Assembly (NCBI GenBank): GCA_049115735.1
Contig: JAGDZP010000004.1
Span: 124,001-188,000 of the forward strand
Direction: 5' to 3'
Length of the DNA stretch: 64,000 bases
Source: CAXBNB01 sp049115735
Lineage (GTDB): Bacteria > Bacteroidota > Bacteroidia > Cytophagales > Cyclobacteriaceae
Under the pieces are notes generated by a model. The model did not search any database. It was not told where the DNA came from and was given only the letters and a program-made list of their open reading frames with translations. The translations under genes and the position numbers were made by a program. How positions within the stretch are numbered: position 1 is the stretch's first letter; the number at the start of each line of letters is the position of its first letter. Of the stretch, positions 22,736 through 30,652 are shown one piece after another.

Positions 22736-25288
22736 ATGAAAAATCGAATTACAATCATCCTGTTGTATCTAATCTTTGTGTCTAATGTCTGTGCGCAGGA
22801 GTCAGGCACATTCACACTTGACTATAGCAATACTTCTTTGGAAGCGGTCATTCAACATTTAGACGAAAACTCCGACTACTCCTTTTCCTATAGTAGCTCT
22901 TCCATTCCGGTCGATACTAAGGTGGATTTGCAAGTGAAAGGTGTGAGCTTGATGGAAGCTTTGAACGCAGCATTACAATATTTGCCAGTTACCTATCAGG
23001 TTGTCAACAAGAATATCATTTTGCAATTCAACCAGTTGCATCAAACAATCAGGGGTAGCATTCTTGACAAAGACACGCATCAACCCATTTTTGGCGCAAC
23101 TGTTCTGGTAGCAGGATCCCAACCCTTATTAGGAGCTACTACACAAATGGACGGAGTTTTCAAAATAGCCCAGGTACCAGTTGGAAGACATTTTCTAAAA
23201 ATCAATTATCTGGGCTATGAAGAACAAGTCATTCCAGTTTTACTGGGTTCCGGTAAAGAGCTCGTTATGGAAATTGAGCTGGTAGAGTCTGTCATGAAAA
23301 TGGAGGAGATTATAGTTCAAGCAGTTGGGGAAGGATCCCAGCCTTTGAATGAGATGATTCAGGTAAGTGGGCGATCGTTTACAGTCGAGGAAACAAAGCG
23401 CTTTCCTGTCAGCCTCGGTGACCCACTCAGGCTCGCCACTTCATTTGCCGGTGTGATGAATGCTGATGATGGTGCCAATGAGATAATCATACGAGGGAAT
23501 ACTCCAAGGGGAATTCTCTGGAAGTTAGAAGGAGTAGAAATACCAGGACCTAACCATTTTTCAAACGAAGGTGCTGCTACTGGTGGGATTAGCATGCTGA
23601 GCACCCAGGTTATGTCTCGTTCTGATTTTTCTACTGGTGCGTTTGCCCCCGAATATGGCAATGCATTATCGGGCGTGTTTGATCTGCACTTAAGAAAAGG
23701 GAACAATGAAAAGACCGAGAAGACAATCAAAGCTGGATTCCTTGGTCTTAATACCGCTCTGGAGGGACCTATCGGAAAAAAAGGGAGTTCATACCTATTT
23801 AACTATCGATATTCTACGCTGGGTATACTCGGGAAGATGGGCATCATTAACACCGATGGAGAAGTAAATATTTTTCAAGATTTATCCTTCAACATCAACA
23901 TGCCAACAACGAGGGCAGGTAGGTTCTCCATTTTCGGATTGGGAGGATTGAGTACTTTCGAAGATATCGTTGGTGAGTATAGGGATAAGGAAGATTACAA
24001 CTTGGGAGTAACAGGAATTAAGCACCAGATTGCATTAAACAAAAGTAGTTTCTTAAGGTCTACCCTTTCCTGGTCAGGCACAAACATCATCGATGATTAT
24101 GTGGATGAAGGAAATACAATCCAATACACCAGTTTCAAGAAAAACTTTTGGCGCGCTCAATTGCTCTACAACAAAAAATTCAATGCCAAACACCTACTGG
24201 AACTCGGTACAACTCTCAGCAAGCTGAATTTTGCCTTTGACGAAACCGATATTGACTATGATCGAAACGGAAACGAGCTTCCTGTTAGGATTTTATTCAA
24301 CGATCATGGCAATACCTCCACACAGCAAGGGTTTGCGTCCTGGCAGTACCGCATTAGTGACGACATTACACTCGTCAATGGATTTCATGTATTCCGATTT
24401 GCAATGAACAATGAGACCACTTTCGAACCCAGGTCTAGCTTGAAATGGAAATTCACACCTTCACAATCAGTTTATTTCGGCTATGGTGTACACAGCCGTA
24501 TGGAGTCACTCGAGTATTACCTGGGCAATGGATTTGATGTAAATGGCAATCTGGTAGACTATAATCGGAACCTGAAAGTGACTAAAGCAAACCACTTTAT
24601 AATGGGTTATGACAAGACTTTCCTGAACAATATGTACTTCAAAGTAGAAACCTATTATCAGGAACTATACGATATTCCTATTGTCGAACTTGAGAATTTT
24701 CTGTGGTTTTCCACCATCAACAACTCCGACGGCTACTCAAACGCTCCTCTTGTAAATGAAGGAACCGGCCGAAACTACGGTGTGGAATTTACCTTGGATA
24801 AAAAGTTTTCTAATGACCATTATTTCATGGCTAACGTGTCCGTTTTCAACTCCAAATATATGGGCAAGGACAGGGTTGAAAGAAACACCAGGTTCAATGG
24901 CAACTATACGGCTAACGTGCTGGGAGGAAAAGAATGGAAAGTTGGTAAAAATGATAAGAACAATATCTTCGGACTAAGTTTCAAAGCTTCAGCCTCCGGT
25001 AACCAACGATACATTCCTTTAGACCCGAATGCAGATTTTAGCCAGGGTGATACTGGTCTATTCACGGACAGGATATATACACAAAATTACCCTCACTACT
25101 TTAGGCTGGATGTCCAAATAAACTATCGTAAGAACAAACCGAAACACACCTCCGAATGGCGTATTGACATTCAAAATGTAACCAATAGAAGAAATATTGT
25201 CGGACAGTACGTGAATTCCGGTCAAGAATGGTTTGAAGATAGCGGGTTAGGACTTATTCCGGTACTGAGTTATCGCATTGAATTCTAA
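22736..25288 (+). CDS. TonB-dependent receptor with STN signalling domain
   Basis: An outer-membrane transducer of 850 residues. The ATG at 22736 begins a signal peptide (MKNRITIILLYLIF, ending CAQ); an ATG at 22694 would add 14 residues. Order: STN secretin/TonB short domain (FTLDYSNTSLEAVIQHLDEN), a carboxypeptidase-like beta-sandwich (IRGSILDKDTHQPIFGATVL), the plug (LATSFAGVMNADDGANEIIIRG) and a 22-strand barrel ending in RIEF. No SusD partner follows, so it may import iron chelates, a peptide or another small nutrient. The STN domain and the adjacent sigma/anti-sigma genes imply that ligand binding induces its own expression. Confidence 0.92.
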   Translation: MKNRITIILLYLIFVSNVCAQESGTFTLDYSNTSLEAVIQHLDENSDYSFSYSSSSIPVDTKVDLQVKGVSLMEALNAALQYLPVTYQVVNKNIILQFNQLHQTIRGSILDKDTHQPIFGATVLVAGSQPLLGATTQMDGVFKIAQVPVGRHFLKINYLGYEEQVIPVLLGSGKELVMEIELVESVMKMEEIIVQAVGEGSQPLNEMIQVSGRSFTVEETKRFPVSLGDPLRLATSFAGVMNADDGANEIIIRGNTPRGILWKLEGVEIPGPNHFSNEGAATGGISMLSTQVMSRSDFSTGAFAPEYGNALSGVFDLHLRKGNNEKTEKTIKAGFLGLNTALEGPIGKKGSSYLFNYRYSTLGILGKMGIINTDGEVNIFQDLSFNINMPTTRAGRFSIFGLGGLSTFEDIVGEYRDKEDYNLGVTGIKHQIALNKSSFLRSTLSWSGTNIIDDYVDEGNTIQYTSFKKNFWRAQLLYNKKFNAKHLLELGTTLSKLNFAFDETDIDYDRNGNELPVRILFNDHGNTSTQQGFASWQYRISDDITLVNGFHVFRFAMNNETTFEPRSSLKWKFTPSQSVYFGYGVHSRMESLEYYLGNGFDVNGNLVDYNRNLKVTKANHFIMGYDKTFLNNMYFKVETYYQELYDIPIVELENFLWFSTINNSDGYSNAPLVNEGTGRNYGVEFTLDKKFSNDHYFMANVSVFNSKYMGKDRVERNTRFNGNYTANVLGGKEWKVGKNDKNNIFGLSFKASASGNQRYIPLDPNADFSQGDTGLFTDRIYTQNYPHYFRLDVQINYRKNKPKHTSEWRIDIQNVTNRRNIVGQYVNSGQEWFEDSGLGLIPVLSYRIEF

Positions 25289-25307
25289 ATTGAATTTTCT
25301 ACATTTG
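25278..25307 (+). promoter_or_regulatory. promoter of the tRNA-Pro gene
   Basis: TTG (25278-25280), a 19-base spacer and TACATTTG (25300-25307) match the Bacteroidota consensus at -33 and -7. The element overlaps the last codons of the TonB receptor gene and lies 12 bases before the tRNA. Confidence 0.65.
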
Positions 25308-25319
25308 CACCTCAAAGCT

Positions 25320-25394
25320 CGGGGTGTAGCGCAGTCCGGTTAGCGCATCACGTTAGGGACGTGGGGGCCGCTGGTTCGAATCCAGTCACTCCGA
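25320..25394 (+). tRNA. tRNA-Pro, anticodon AGG
   Basis: A full cloverleaf folds: acceptor CGGGGTG (25320-25326) with CACTCCG (25387-25393, one G-T pair), D stem GCGC/GCGC, anticodon stem TCACG/CGTGG around loop TTAGGGA (25353-25359), T arm GCTGG-TTCGAAT-CCAGT, and discriminator A25394. C1-G72, A73 and G37 are proline identity features. The central triplet is AGG (25355-25357), reading CCU directly and, if A34 is deaminated to inosine, CCC and CCA as well. A34 is rare in bacteria outside tRNA-Arg(ACG). CCA is not encoded, which is common in this phylum. Confidence 0.92.
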
Positions 25395-25434
25395 CTAATG
25401 AGGCTTCCAATTTGATAAGGGTTAGTCCGACGAG

Positions 25435-25468
25435 AAGCGGTAGAGTCGAAAGATTTTACCGCTTTTTT
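25435..25468 (+). terminator. rho-independent terminator after tRNA-Pro
   Basis: AAGCGGTA (25435-25442) pairs with TACCGCTT (25457-25464), followed by a T run to 25468. It ends the tRNA transcript and possibly that of the receptor gene. Confidence 0.75.
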
Positions 25469-25574
25469 GTTGTTCTATAGAAAGAGTGAATCATTCAACT
25501 AATAAAATTTTTCCTAAGCATAGATAAAAGGACTAGTTATTATTAGATTTAACAACTATTACTTCAATTATACT

Positions 25575-27293
25575 ATGCAAATAAAAGAATCAAGTAAAGA
25601 ATATGACGTCATAATAGTGGGTTCAGGAGCCGGTGGAGGTATGGCATCTAAGATACTATCTGAAGCCGGATTGAAAATAGCCATTGTCGAGGCAGGACCC
25701 TATTTTGATCCGGCCAGTCCCGAACAAAGAACTCAGTTGAAATGGCCATGGGAGTCTCCAAGAAGGGGTGCAAATACTGTGAGGCCTTTTGGTGATTTTG
25801 ATAGTGCCTACGGTGGCTGGGATATTGAAGGAGAACCTTATACCACCACTGACAATACAAGTTTTAGGTGGTTTAGATCCAGAATGCTTGGTGGAAGAAC
25901 AAATCACTGGGGGCGTATTTCTTTGCGCTTTGGCCCTCTTGATTTTAAACGAAAAAGTATTGATGGTTTGGGGGACAATTGGCCCATAAGCTACGATGAT
26001 ATCAAACCATACTATGACAAGGTAGACAAGCTTATTGGGGTGTATGGTACCAATGAAAACTTGCCAAACGATCCAAATGGATTCTTCTTACCACCACCTA
26101 AACCAAGACTTCACGAATTATACTATATGAAGGGGGCGCGCAAAGCTAAAATCCCAGTATATCCGGCAAGAAAGTCTATGTTGACAAAAAGGATAAACAA
26201 TGATCGGGGTATATGCTTTTTTTGTAACCAGTGTAGTAGAGGTTGCTCGGTTCATGCTGATTTTTCTGCAGGTACCTGTCTGATTTTTCCAGCTCAAAAA
26301 TCAGGTGGTAAAATCGATCTATTTGTGAATGCCATGGTTCGCGAGGTTATGACAAACTCTGAAGGAAAAGCAACAGGGGTATCCTATATCAGCAAAGATG
26401 ACCGCAAGGAATATCAATTGAAAGGCAAAGTGGTGGTACTTGCTGCGTCCGCCTGTGGTTCTGCGAGAATATTGATGAATTCGAAAAGCAAGCAACACCC
26501 CAATGGTCTGGGCAACAGCAGTGGAGTCGTAGGAAGATATTTGCACGACTCTACGGGAGCTGGTCGTGCAGCTTTTATCCCCGATCTGATGAACAGGCAA
26601 GTCTACAATGAAGATGGAACTGGTGGAATGCACGTGTATACACCGTGGTGGTTAAATAATAAAGACCTAGACTTTCCAAGAGGATATCACCTCGAAATAG
26701 GAGGTGGCATGAGGATGCCTTCCTATGGCTTTGGATTTAATGTCAACGACTTCAATAAGTTTTTTGGAGAAAAGATTGGTGGCTATGGGGAGCAATTGAG
26801 GGGTGATGTGAAGAAATATTATGGTTCCGTGATTGGAATTGTAGGAAGAGGTGAATGTATCGCCAGAAAGGACAATTATTGTGAAATAGATCCAAACGTA
26901 GTAGATGAATTTGGAATACCTGTTCTCAGGTTTAACTATACCTGGTCAGAACATGAGCGACTACAGGCCAAGCACATGCACGATACTTTCGAAACTATAT
27001 TCGAGGGAATTGGCGGTGAATTGTTGGGCGAACGACCTGGTGAAGACAGGGACAATGGTCTGCTAAAACCAGGCGAAATCATTCACGAAGTGGGCACTAC
27101 TCGAATGGGCGATGATCCTAAAACATCTGTTACCAATAAATACGAGCAGTTGCATGACGCTGATAATGTATTTGTAGTTGATGCCGGACCATTCGTATCA
27201 CAAGCCGACAAGAATCCAACCTGGACCATCATGGCTTTGGCATGGAGAACATCGGATTATATTCTAGACCAATTGACTAAAAGAAACATCTAA
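25575..27293 (+). CDS. GMC family oxidoreductase (gluconate 2-dehydrogenase large subunit-like)
   Basis: An FAD enzyme that oxidises an alcohol group of a sugar or sugar acid. The N-terminal FAD site VIIVGSGAGGGMAS, the RMLGGRTNHWG block and the C-terminal HEVGTTRMGDDP and NPTWTIMALAWR blocks place it in the membrane-linked gluconate/sorbitol-type branch. A cysteine cluster, CFFCNQCSRGC (about residues 215-225), could hold an iron-sulfur centre. It has no signal peptide of its own; in this family it is exported with the Tat-signal-bearing small subunit encoded 11 bases downstream. No cytochrome c subunit gene follows, so the electron acceptor is unknown. Confidence 0.9.
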   Translation: MQIKESSKEYDVIIVGSGAGGGMASKILSEAGLKIAIVEAGPYFDPASPEQRTQLKWPWESPRRGANTVRPFGDFDSAYGGWDIEGEPYTTTDNTSFRWFRSRMLGGRTNHWGRISLRFGPLDFKRKSIDGLGDNWPISYDDIKPYYDKVDKLIGVYGTNENLPNDPNGFFLPPPKPRLHELYYMKGARKAKIPVYPARKSMLTKRINNDRGICFFCNQCSRGCSVHADFSAGTCLIFPAQKSGGKIDLFVNAMVREVMTNSEGKATGVSYISKDDRKEYQLKGKVVVLAASACGSARILMNSKSKQHPNGLGNSSGVVGRYLHDSTGAGRAAFIPDLMNRQVYNEDGTGGMHVYTPWWLNNKDLDFPRGYHLEIGGGMRMPSYGFGFNVNDFNKFFGEKIGGYGEQLRGDVKKYYGSVIGIVGRGECIARKDNYCEIDPNVVDEFGIPVLRFNYTWSEHERLQAKHMHDTFETIFEGIGGELLGERPGEDRDNGLLKPGEIIHEVGTTRMGDDPKTSVTNKYEQLHDADNVFVVDAGPFVSQADKNPTWTIMALAWRTSDYILDQLTKRNI

Positions 27294-27304
27294 ATTACCG
27301 TGAT

Positions 27305-28009
27305 ATGGACAGAAGAGACTCATTAAAATCTTTATTGGTTGGTTCACTTGCTGGAGGGCTGGTAATCAATGGGTGTGCGCCGGGCAAAGAAGAGCCCGCA
27401 GTTGCAGTAAAAGAAGACGAAAAACATTATGGGCGAACTGACAAAGAAAAGGTCAGGGATGCCAAGCTATTATCCGAACAATTTTTCAGCGAACATGAAT
27501 TAAGTACGATAGCCGACTTGTGCGATTTGATTCTTCCAGCAAACGCTGAACACGGTGGCGCAGTTGATGCAGGTGTGCCTGAGTTCGTTGAGTTTATCGT
27601 AAAAGATATGCCGAAACATCAATTACCAATTAGAGGCGGTCTGATGTGGCTGGACAATCATTCGAACAAAAAATTTAAGTTGGAATTCAAGGCCCTTTCT
27701 TCAGACCAACAAAAAGAAATTCTAGACGAAATAGCCTACCCGAAAACAGCAAGTATTGAAGTAAAGCAAGGTGTTGATTTCTTTTCGTTGATGCGCAATT
27801 TGACTTTAACCGGTTATTACACCACTGAAATGGGAATAAAAGACATAGGGTATGCGGGTAATGTACCGAACGTTTGGGATGGTGTGCCCGAAGAGGTACT
27901 CCAAAAGCACAATATGAAATATGATGAGGACTGGCTACCTAAGTTTATGGATCCTGATACACGAAACGACGTGGCTCAATGGGATGATGATGGAAATTTA
28001 ATCGCTTAA
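27305..28009 (+). CDS. gluconate 2-dehydrogenase subunit 3 family lipoprotein
   Basis: The small partner of the GMC oxidoreductase. The N-terminus reads MDRRDSLKSLLVGSLAGG followed by a lipobox ending at INGC (Cys24): a twin-arginine-like export signal and a lipid anchor together. It can therefore carry the folded, FAD-loaded large subunit through the Tat system and hold it at the membrane. The remaining 210 residues match the subunit-3 pattern (LSTIADLCDLILPANAEHGG; DFFSLMRNLTLTGYYT). Its stop overlaps the end of the convergent DinB-like gene by 4 bases. Confidence 0.9.
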   Translation: MDRRDSLKSLLVGSLAGGLVINGCAPGKEEPAVAVKEDEKHYGRTDKEKVRDAKLLSEQFFSEHELSTIADLCDLILPANAEHGGAVDAGVPEFVEFIVKDMPKHQLPIRGGLMWLDNHSNKKFKLEFKALSSDQQKEILDEIAYPKTASIEVKQGVDFFSLMRNLTLTGYYTTEMGIKDIGYAGNVPNVWDGVPEEVLQKHNMKYDEDWLPKFMDPDTRNDVAQWDDDGNLIA

Positions 28010-28458
28010 GGTTCCAGTAATCTCCTATGGTAATTTATTTGCCCCAGGTGATAATTTAGATGGCCATTCAGATGAATTAGGAAAAAACTATAACTCATCG
28101 GTTTTCCAAATACTTCTATTGGATACGTTTCTTCCAATAGATTAGAATCAAAAGATTTTAAAGCCAAGCCTACTGCTTCTTTTGATATGTTGATTTGTTC
28201 GATCAAATCAATTCTGGGGATATTTTTCAATCCGAATTCATCATCTCGCTTTCGTTCATAACCGGAATTCCCAATGACCGCTCCAATGAAATACTGAAGA
28301 TTTCCACATAGGTGTAGGCATAAATTTCCTGCCGTATTGTTGATATCACCGGAGAGCTTCCACAAATTCTCCTCTTTTTCGTACGCCTCGATTTCTACTT
28401 TGAGGCGATCCATATCCCGATCAAATAATGACAGTAGGGATTGTACTGTTTCGTTCAT
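28006..28458 (-). CDS. DinB-like four-helix metal-binding protein
   Basis: 150 residues of the DinB/DUF1572 type, a four-helix bundle that usually holds a metal through three histidines: candidates lie in LCLHLCGNLQYFIG and in HLNGHLNYHLGQINYHRR. Related enzymes are thiol transferases or metal-dependent hydrolases; the family name does not imply a DNA-repair role. It is 15 bases upstream of folE on the same strand order and may be transcribed after it. Confidence 0.82.
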   Translation of the reverse strand: MNETVQSLLSLFDRDMDRLKVEIEAYEKEENLWKLSGDINNTAGNLCLHLCGNLQYFIGAVIGNSGYERKRDDEFGLKNIPRIDLIEQINISKEAVGLALKSFDSNLLEETYPIEVFGKPMSYSFFLIHLNGHLNYHLGQINYHRRLLEP

Positions 28459-28473
28459 AATACGAAATTCTTA

Positions 28474-29169
28474 TTAAGACGGAGTATTGATATAGTTGAG
28501 GAATTCTTTCTTAGTATTCTCATCTCTAAATTTACCACTGAAATGCGCCGTACCCGTCTTACTGTTTGTATCCCCTACCCCTCTGGATGAAACACACATG
28601 TGGTTTGCGTCGATCACTACACCAACGTCTTCAGTTTGTAGTACATCTTTAAGCTCATTTGCGATCTGTACGGTCATTCTCTCCTGAACCTGTGGCCTCT
28701 TGGCGAAATATTGAACAATTCGATTGATCTTAGAAAGCCCGATCACCTTGCCGCTTGAAACGTAAGCCACGTGTGCTTTTCCATAAATGGGTACAAAGTG
28801 ATGCTCACAATGAGAATAGAAGGTAATGTCTTTTTCTACTAGCATTTCGCCATAGCCAAACTTGTTTTCAAAGAGCCTGGCGTGTGGCTTGTTTTTTGGA
28901 TCAAGGCCACTGAATACCTCTTCTATATACATTTTAGCAACACGCATCGGCGTGCCCTTCAGGCTATCATCGTCCAGGTCGAGCCCAAGGACCTGCATTA
29001 TTTCTTTGAAATGTTTTGCAATAAGCTCAATCTTCAGCTCATTATCCATCTTAAATGCATCTGCTCTGAGGGGGGTGTCAAATGACGATATAATATGGTC
29101 GTCACCGAGATCTTCCACACCTGCAATACCTTCAGACGGGGTATTCGACAAAGTTTCTTTCTGTTTCAT
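28474..29169 (-). CDS. folE: GTP cyclohydrolase I FolE
   Basis: Converts GTP to 7,8-dihydroneopterin triphosphate, the first step to folate and other pterins. Zinc and active-site residues are in SHCEHHFVPIYGKAHVAY and in CVSSRGVGDTNSKTGTAHF. The ATG at 29169 (MKQKETLSNTP) matches the length of relatives; ATGs at 29190 and 29202 are possible. All overlap the end of the upstream pterin synthase gene, so the two are translated together. The partner indicates a pterin other than folate as one product. Confidence 0.95.
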   Translation of the reverse strand: MKQKETLSNTPSEGIAGVEDLGDDHIISSFDTPLRADAFKMDNELKIELIAKHFKEIMQVLGLDLDDDSLKGTPMRVAKMYIEEVFSGLDPKNKPHARLFENKFGYGEMLVEKDITFYSHCEHHFVPIYGKAHVAYVSSGKVIGLSKINRIVQYFAKRPQVQERMTVQIANELKDVLQTEDVGVVIDANHMCVSSRGVGDTNSKTGTAHFSGKFRDENTKKEFLNYINTPS

Positions 29170-29539
29170 ATAACTGTATTTTGAGCTCATGTTTTGGGTC
29201 AATTTGCTCTCTTAAAATATTATAGATTACTATAACTATATTTTCGGCTGTAGGGTTCAGCTTTTCGAACTCCTTTACGTCCAAATTGAAATTCTTATGA
29301 TCGAAACGGTCAATCACATGTTCATTGATCAGATCACTCAGAACCTTCATGTCATAGACATAACCAGTCCGCTTGTCTACTTCACCAGTCACTTTTACGA
29401 TTACCTCATAGTTATGACCGTGATAGTTCGGGTTGTTACATTTCCCAAACACTCGATCATTCTTTTCATCTGACCAAACGGGGTTAAATAAACGATGTGC
29501 TGCATTAAAATGCTCTTTCCTGGAGACTGATACTCTCAT
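29132..29539 (-). CDS. 6-pyruvoyltetrahydropterin synthase-like protein (PTPS-II type)
   Basis: A 135-residue T-fold zinc enzyme. The zinc histidines are in HFNAAHRL and HGHNY, and the catalytic cysteine is followed by five residues and HGH (KCNNPNYHGHNYEV). This CX5HGH spacing is the form of tetrahydrobiopterin-type PTPS, whereas QueD of queuosine synthesis has CX3HGH. It acts on dihydroneopterin triphosphate, the FolE product, and overlaps folE, so together they may make a biopterin-like cofactor. No sepiapterin reductase gene is adjacent. Confidence 0.88.
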   Translation of the reverse strand: MRVSVSRKEHFNAAHRLFNPVWSDEKNDRVFGKCNNPNYHGHNYEVIVKVTGEVDKRTGYVYDMKVLSDLINEHVIDRFDHKNFNLDVKEFEKLNPTAENIVIVIYNILREQIDPKHELKIQLYETERNFVEYPV

Positions 29540-29601
29540 ACCGCAATGTTAGGTTATTAGGTTTAAAAATAGCACAAAATCAAATTTTTGAGCCTTCTTG
29601 G

Positions 29602-30540
29602 TTATTCCTTGTACATATTGAAGGGTACTTTTTCCGTTTTATCTATCAGATTAGAGTCGAGTATCATATCGCTATCTTCGTTGATATAGTAGGGGCGAAC
29701 AAACTTAGCACCCCATAAAATTTCATTAAAAATATATGAATACCTGGAATGAACCACCTGGCTAAAGGTATCGTCAAAACCTTTTATCAGGATAAGAAAC
29801 TCTAAATCGGCATTTCTCAATTCGTCCACGGATTTTTTAAACAATGGACTGCCCTCTTTAATAGGATGAACCAAAGTCCAGTTTAAAGGAAGAAAGGCAA
29901 TTTTATCTATTTCTAAATCAAGGTTATAAAACCTGCGACTAGTCTCCCCATTCTCCTTTTGACTAATCGATAGCATAACCTTTGCCTCAAGCTCAATGAT
30001 CTCGCTTGAGCGCCTGTTTGCTATCCTAAACTGAAAGCTCCATCCTTTTTTATACGGGGCAATAATTGCGTTTTTGCTATACTGAAAGCGTGCTGTAGGT
30101 CGGGAAAATCGACCGTACAACAGCCCGGTCACCATAGCAAAAGAAATTAAACCTACCATGGCTTCTATTGAGGCTATCATGCCGCTCACATCACCTGAAG
30201 GAGCAATGGAGCCGTATCCAACAGTTGTAAAGGTCTGAAAACTGAAGTAATACACATTCAAAAAAAGTGACACTCCGTTTAGTCCTGACAGTCCCTCTAT
30301 TTCATTTACTCCTGCAAATACATACATCAGAGTGAAGAGAAGGTTTATAGCAATCATGAACACCAGAATCATTAGCAAAAACTTGATCCACGATATTTTG
30401 ATGAGTGTTTGATAGGTATTTTTGAAGCTATAGTCAAACCCAACCCTCTTTACATTAAATGACCCATCCTTATTGATAGATCTTGTAAACTCTTGATCGA
30501 ATTTTTGGCCTAGTCCCGGGTCTTTTACTTGTTTATTCAT
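29602..30540 (-). CDS. inward-rectifier potassium channel (KirBac type)
   Basis: 312 residues with two membrane helices (about 50-75 and 118-140) framing a pore loop with the selectivity filter TVGYG (106-110 in FQTFTTVGYGSIAP). The C-terminal 170 residues form the cytoplasmic immunoglobulin-like domain of Kir channels (ARFQYSKNAIIAPY; TLVHPIKEGSPLF; FDDTFSQVVHSRYSY). It should form a tetramer conducting potassium, gated by cytoplasmic ligands or lipids. It is transcribed alone. Confidence 0.93.
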   Translation of the reverse strand: MNKQVKDPGLGQKFDQEFTRSINKDGSFNVKRVGFDYSFKNTYQTLIKISWIKFLLMILVFMIAINLLFTLMYVFAGVNEIEGLSGLNGVSLFLNVYYFSFQTFTTVGYGSIAPSGDVSGMIASIEAMVGLISFAMVTGLLYGRFSRPTARFQYSKNAIIAPYKKGWSFQFRIANRRSSEIIELEAKVMLSISQKENGETSRRFYNLDLEIDKIAFLPLNWTLVHPIKEGSPLFKKSVDELRNADLEFLILIKGFDDTFSQVVHSRYSYIFNEILWGAKFVRPYYINEDSDMILDSNLIDKTEKVPFNMYKE

Positions 30541-30622
30541 GAGGAGCGCAACAATGATTCTATGAATCTAAAAAGGTAAACATAAATTAAAACTGTCTCA
30601 AAGTATAGTGCCACGAATTCCT

Positions 30623-30630
30623 TAATTTTG
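30623..30630 (+). promoter_or_regulatory. promoter -7 element for purB
   Basis: TAATTTTG matches TAnnTTTG and lies 22 bases before the purB ATG. No clear TTG at -33. Confidence 0.5.
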
Positions 30631-30652
30631 CGCCTTAATTAAATTTCAACAC

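Noticed and set aside
25385..25440. Attachment-site-like repeat of the tRNA 3' end (TCCGAC near 25390 and 25424)
   Set aside because: Only six to eight bases match and no integrase or mobile gene follows, so integration at the tRNA is not supported.
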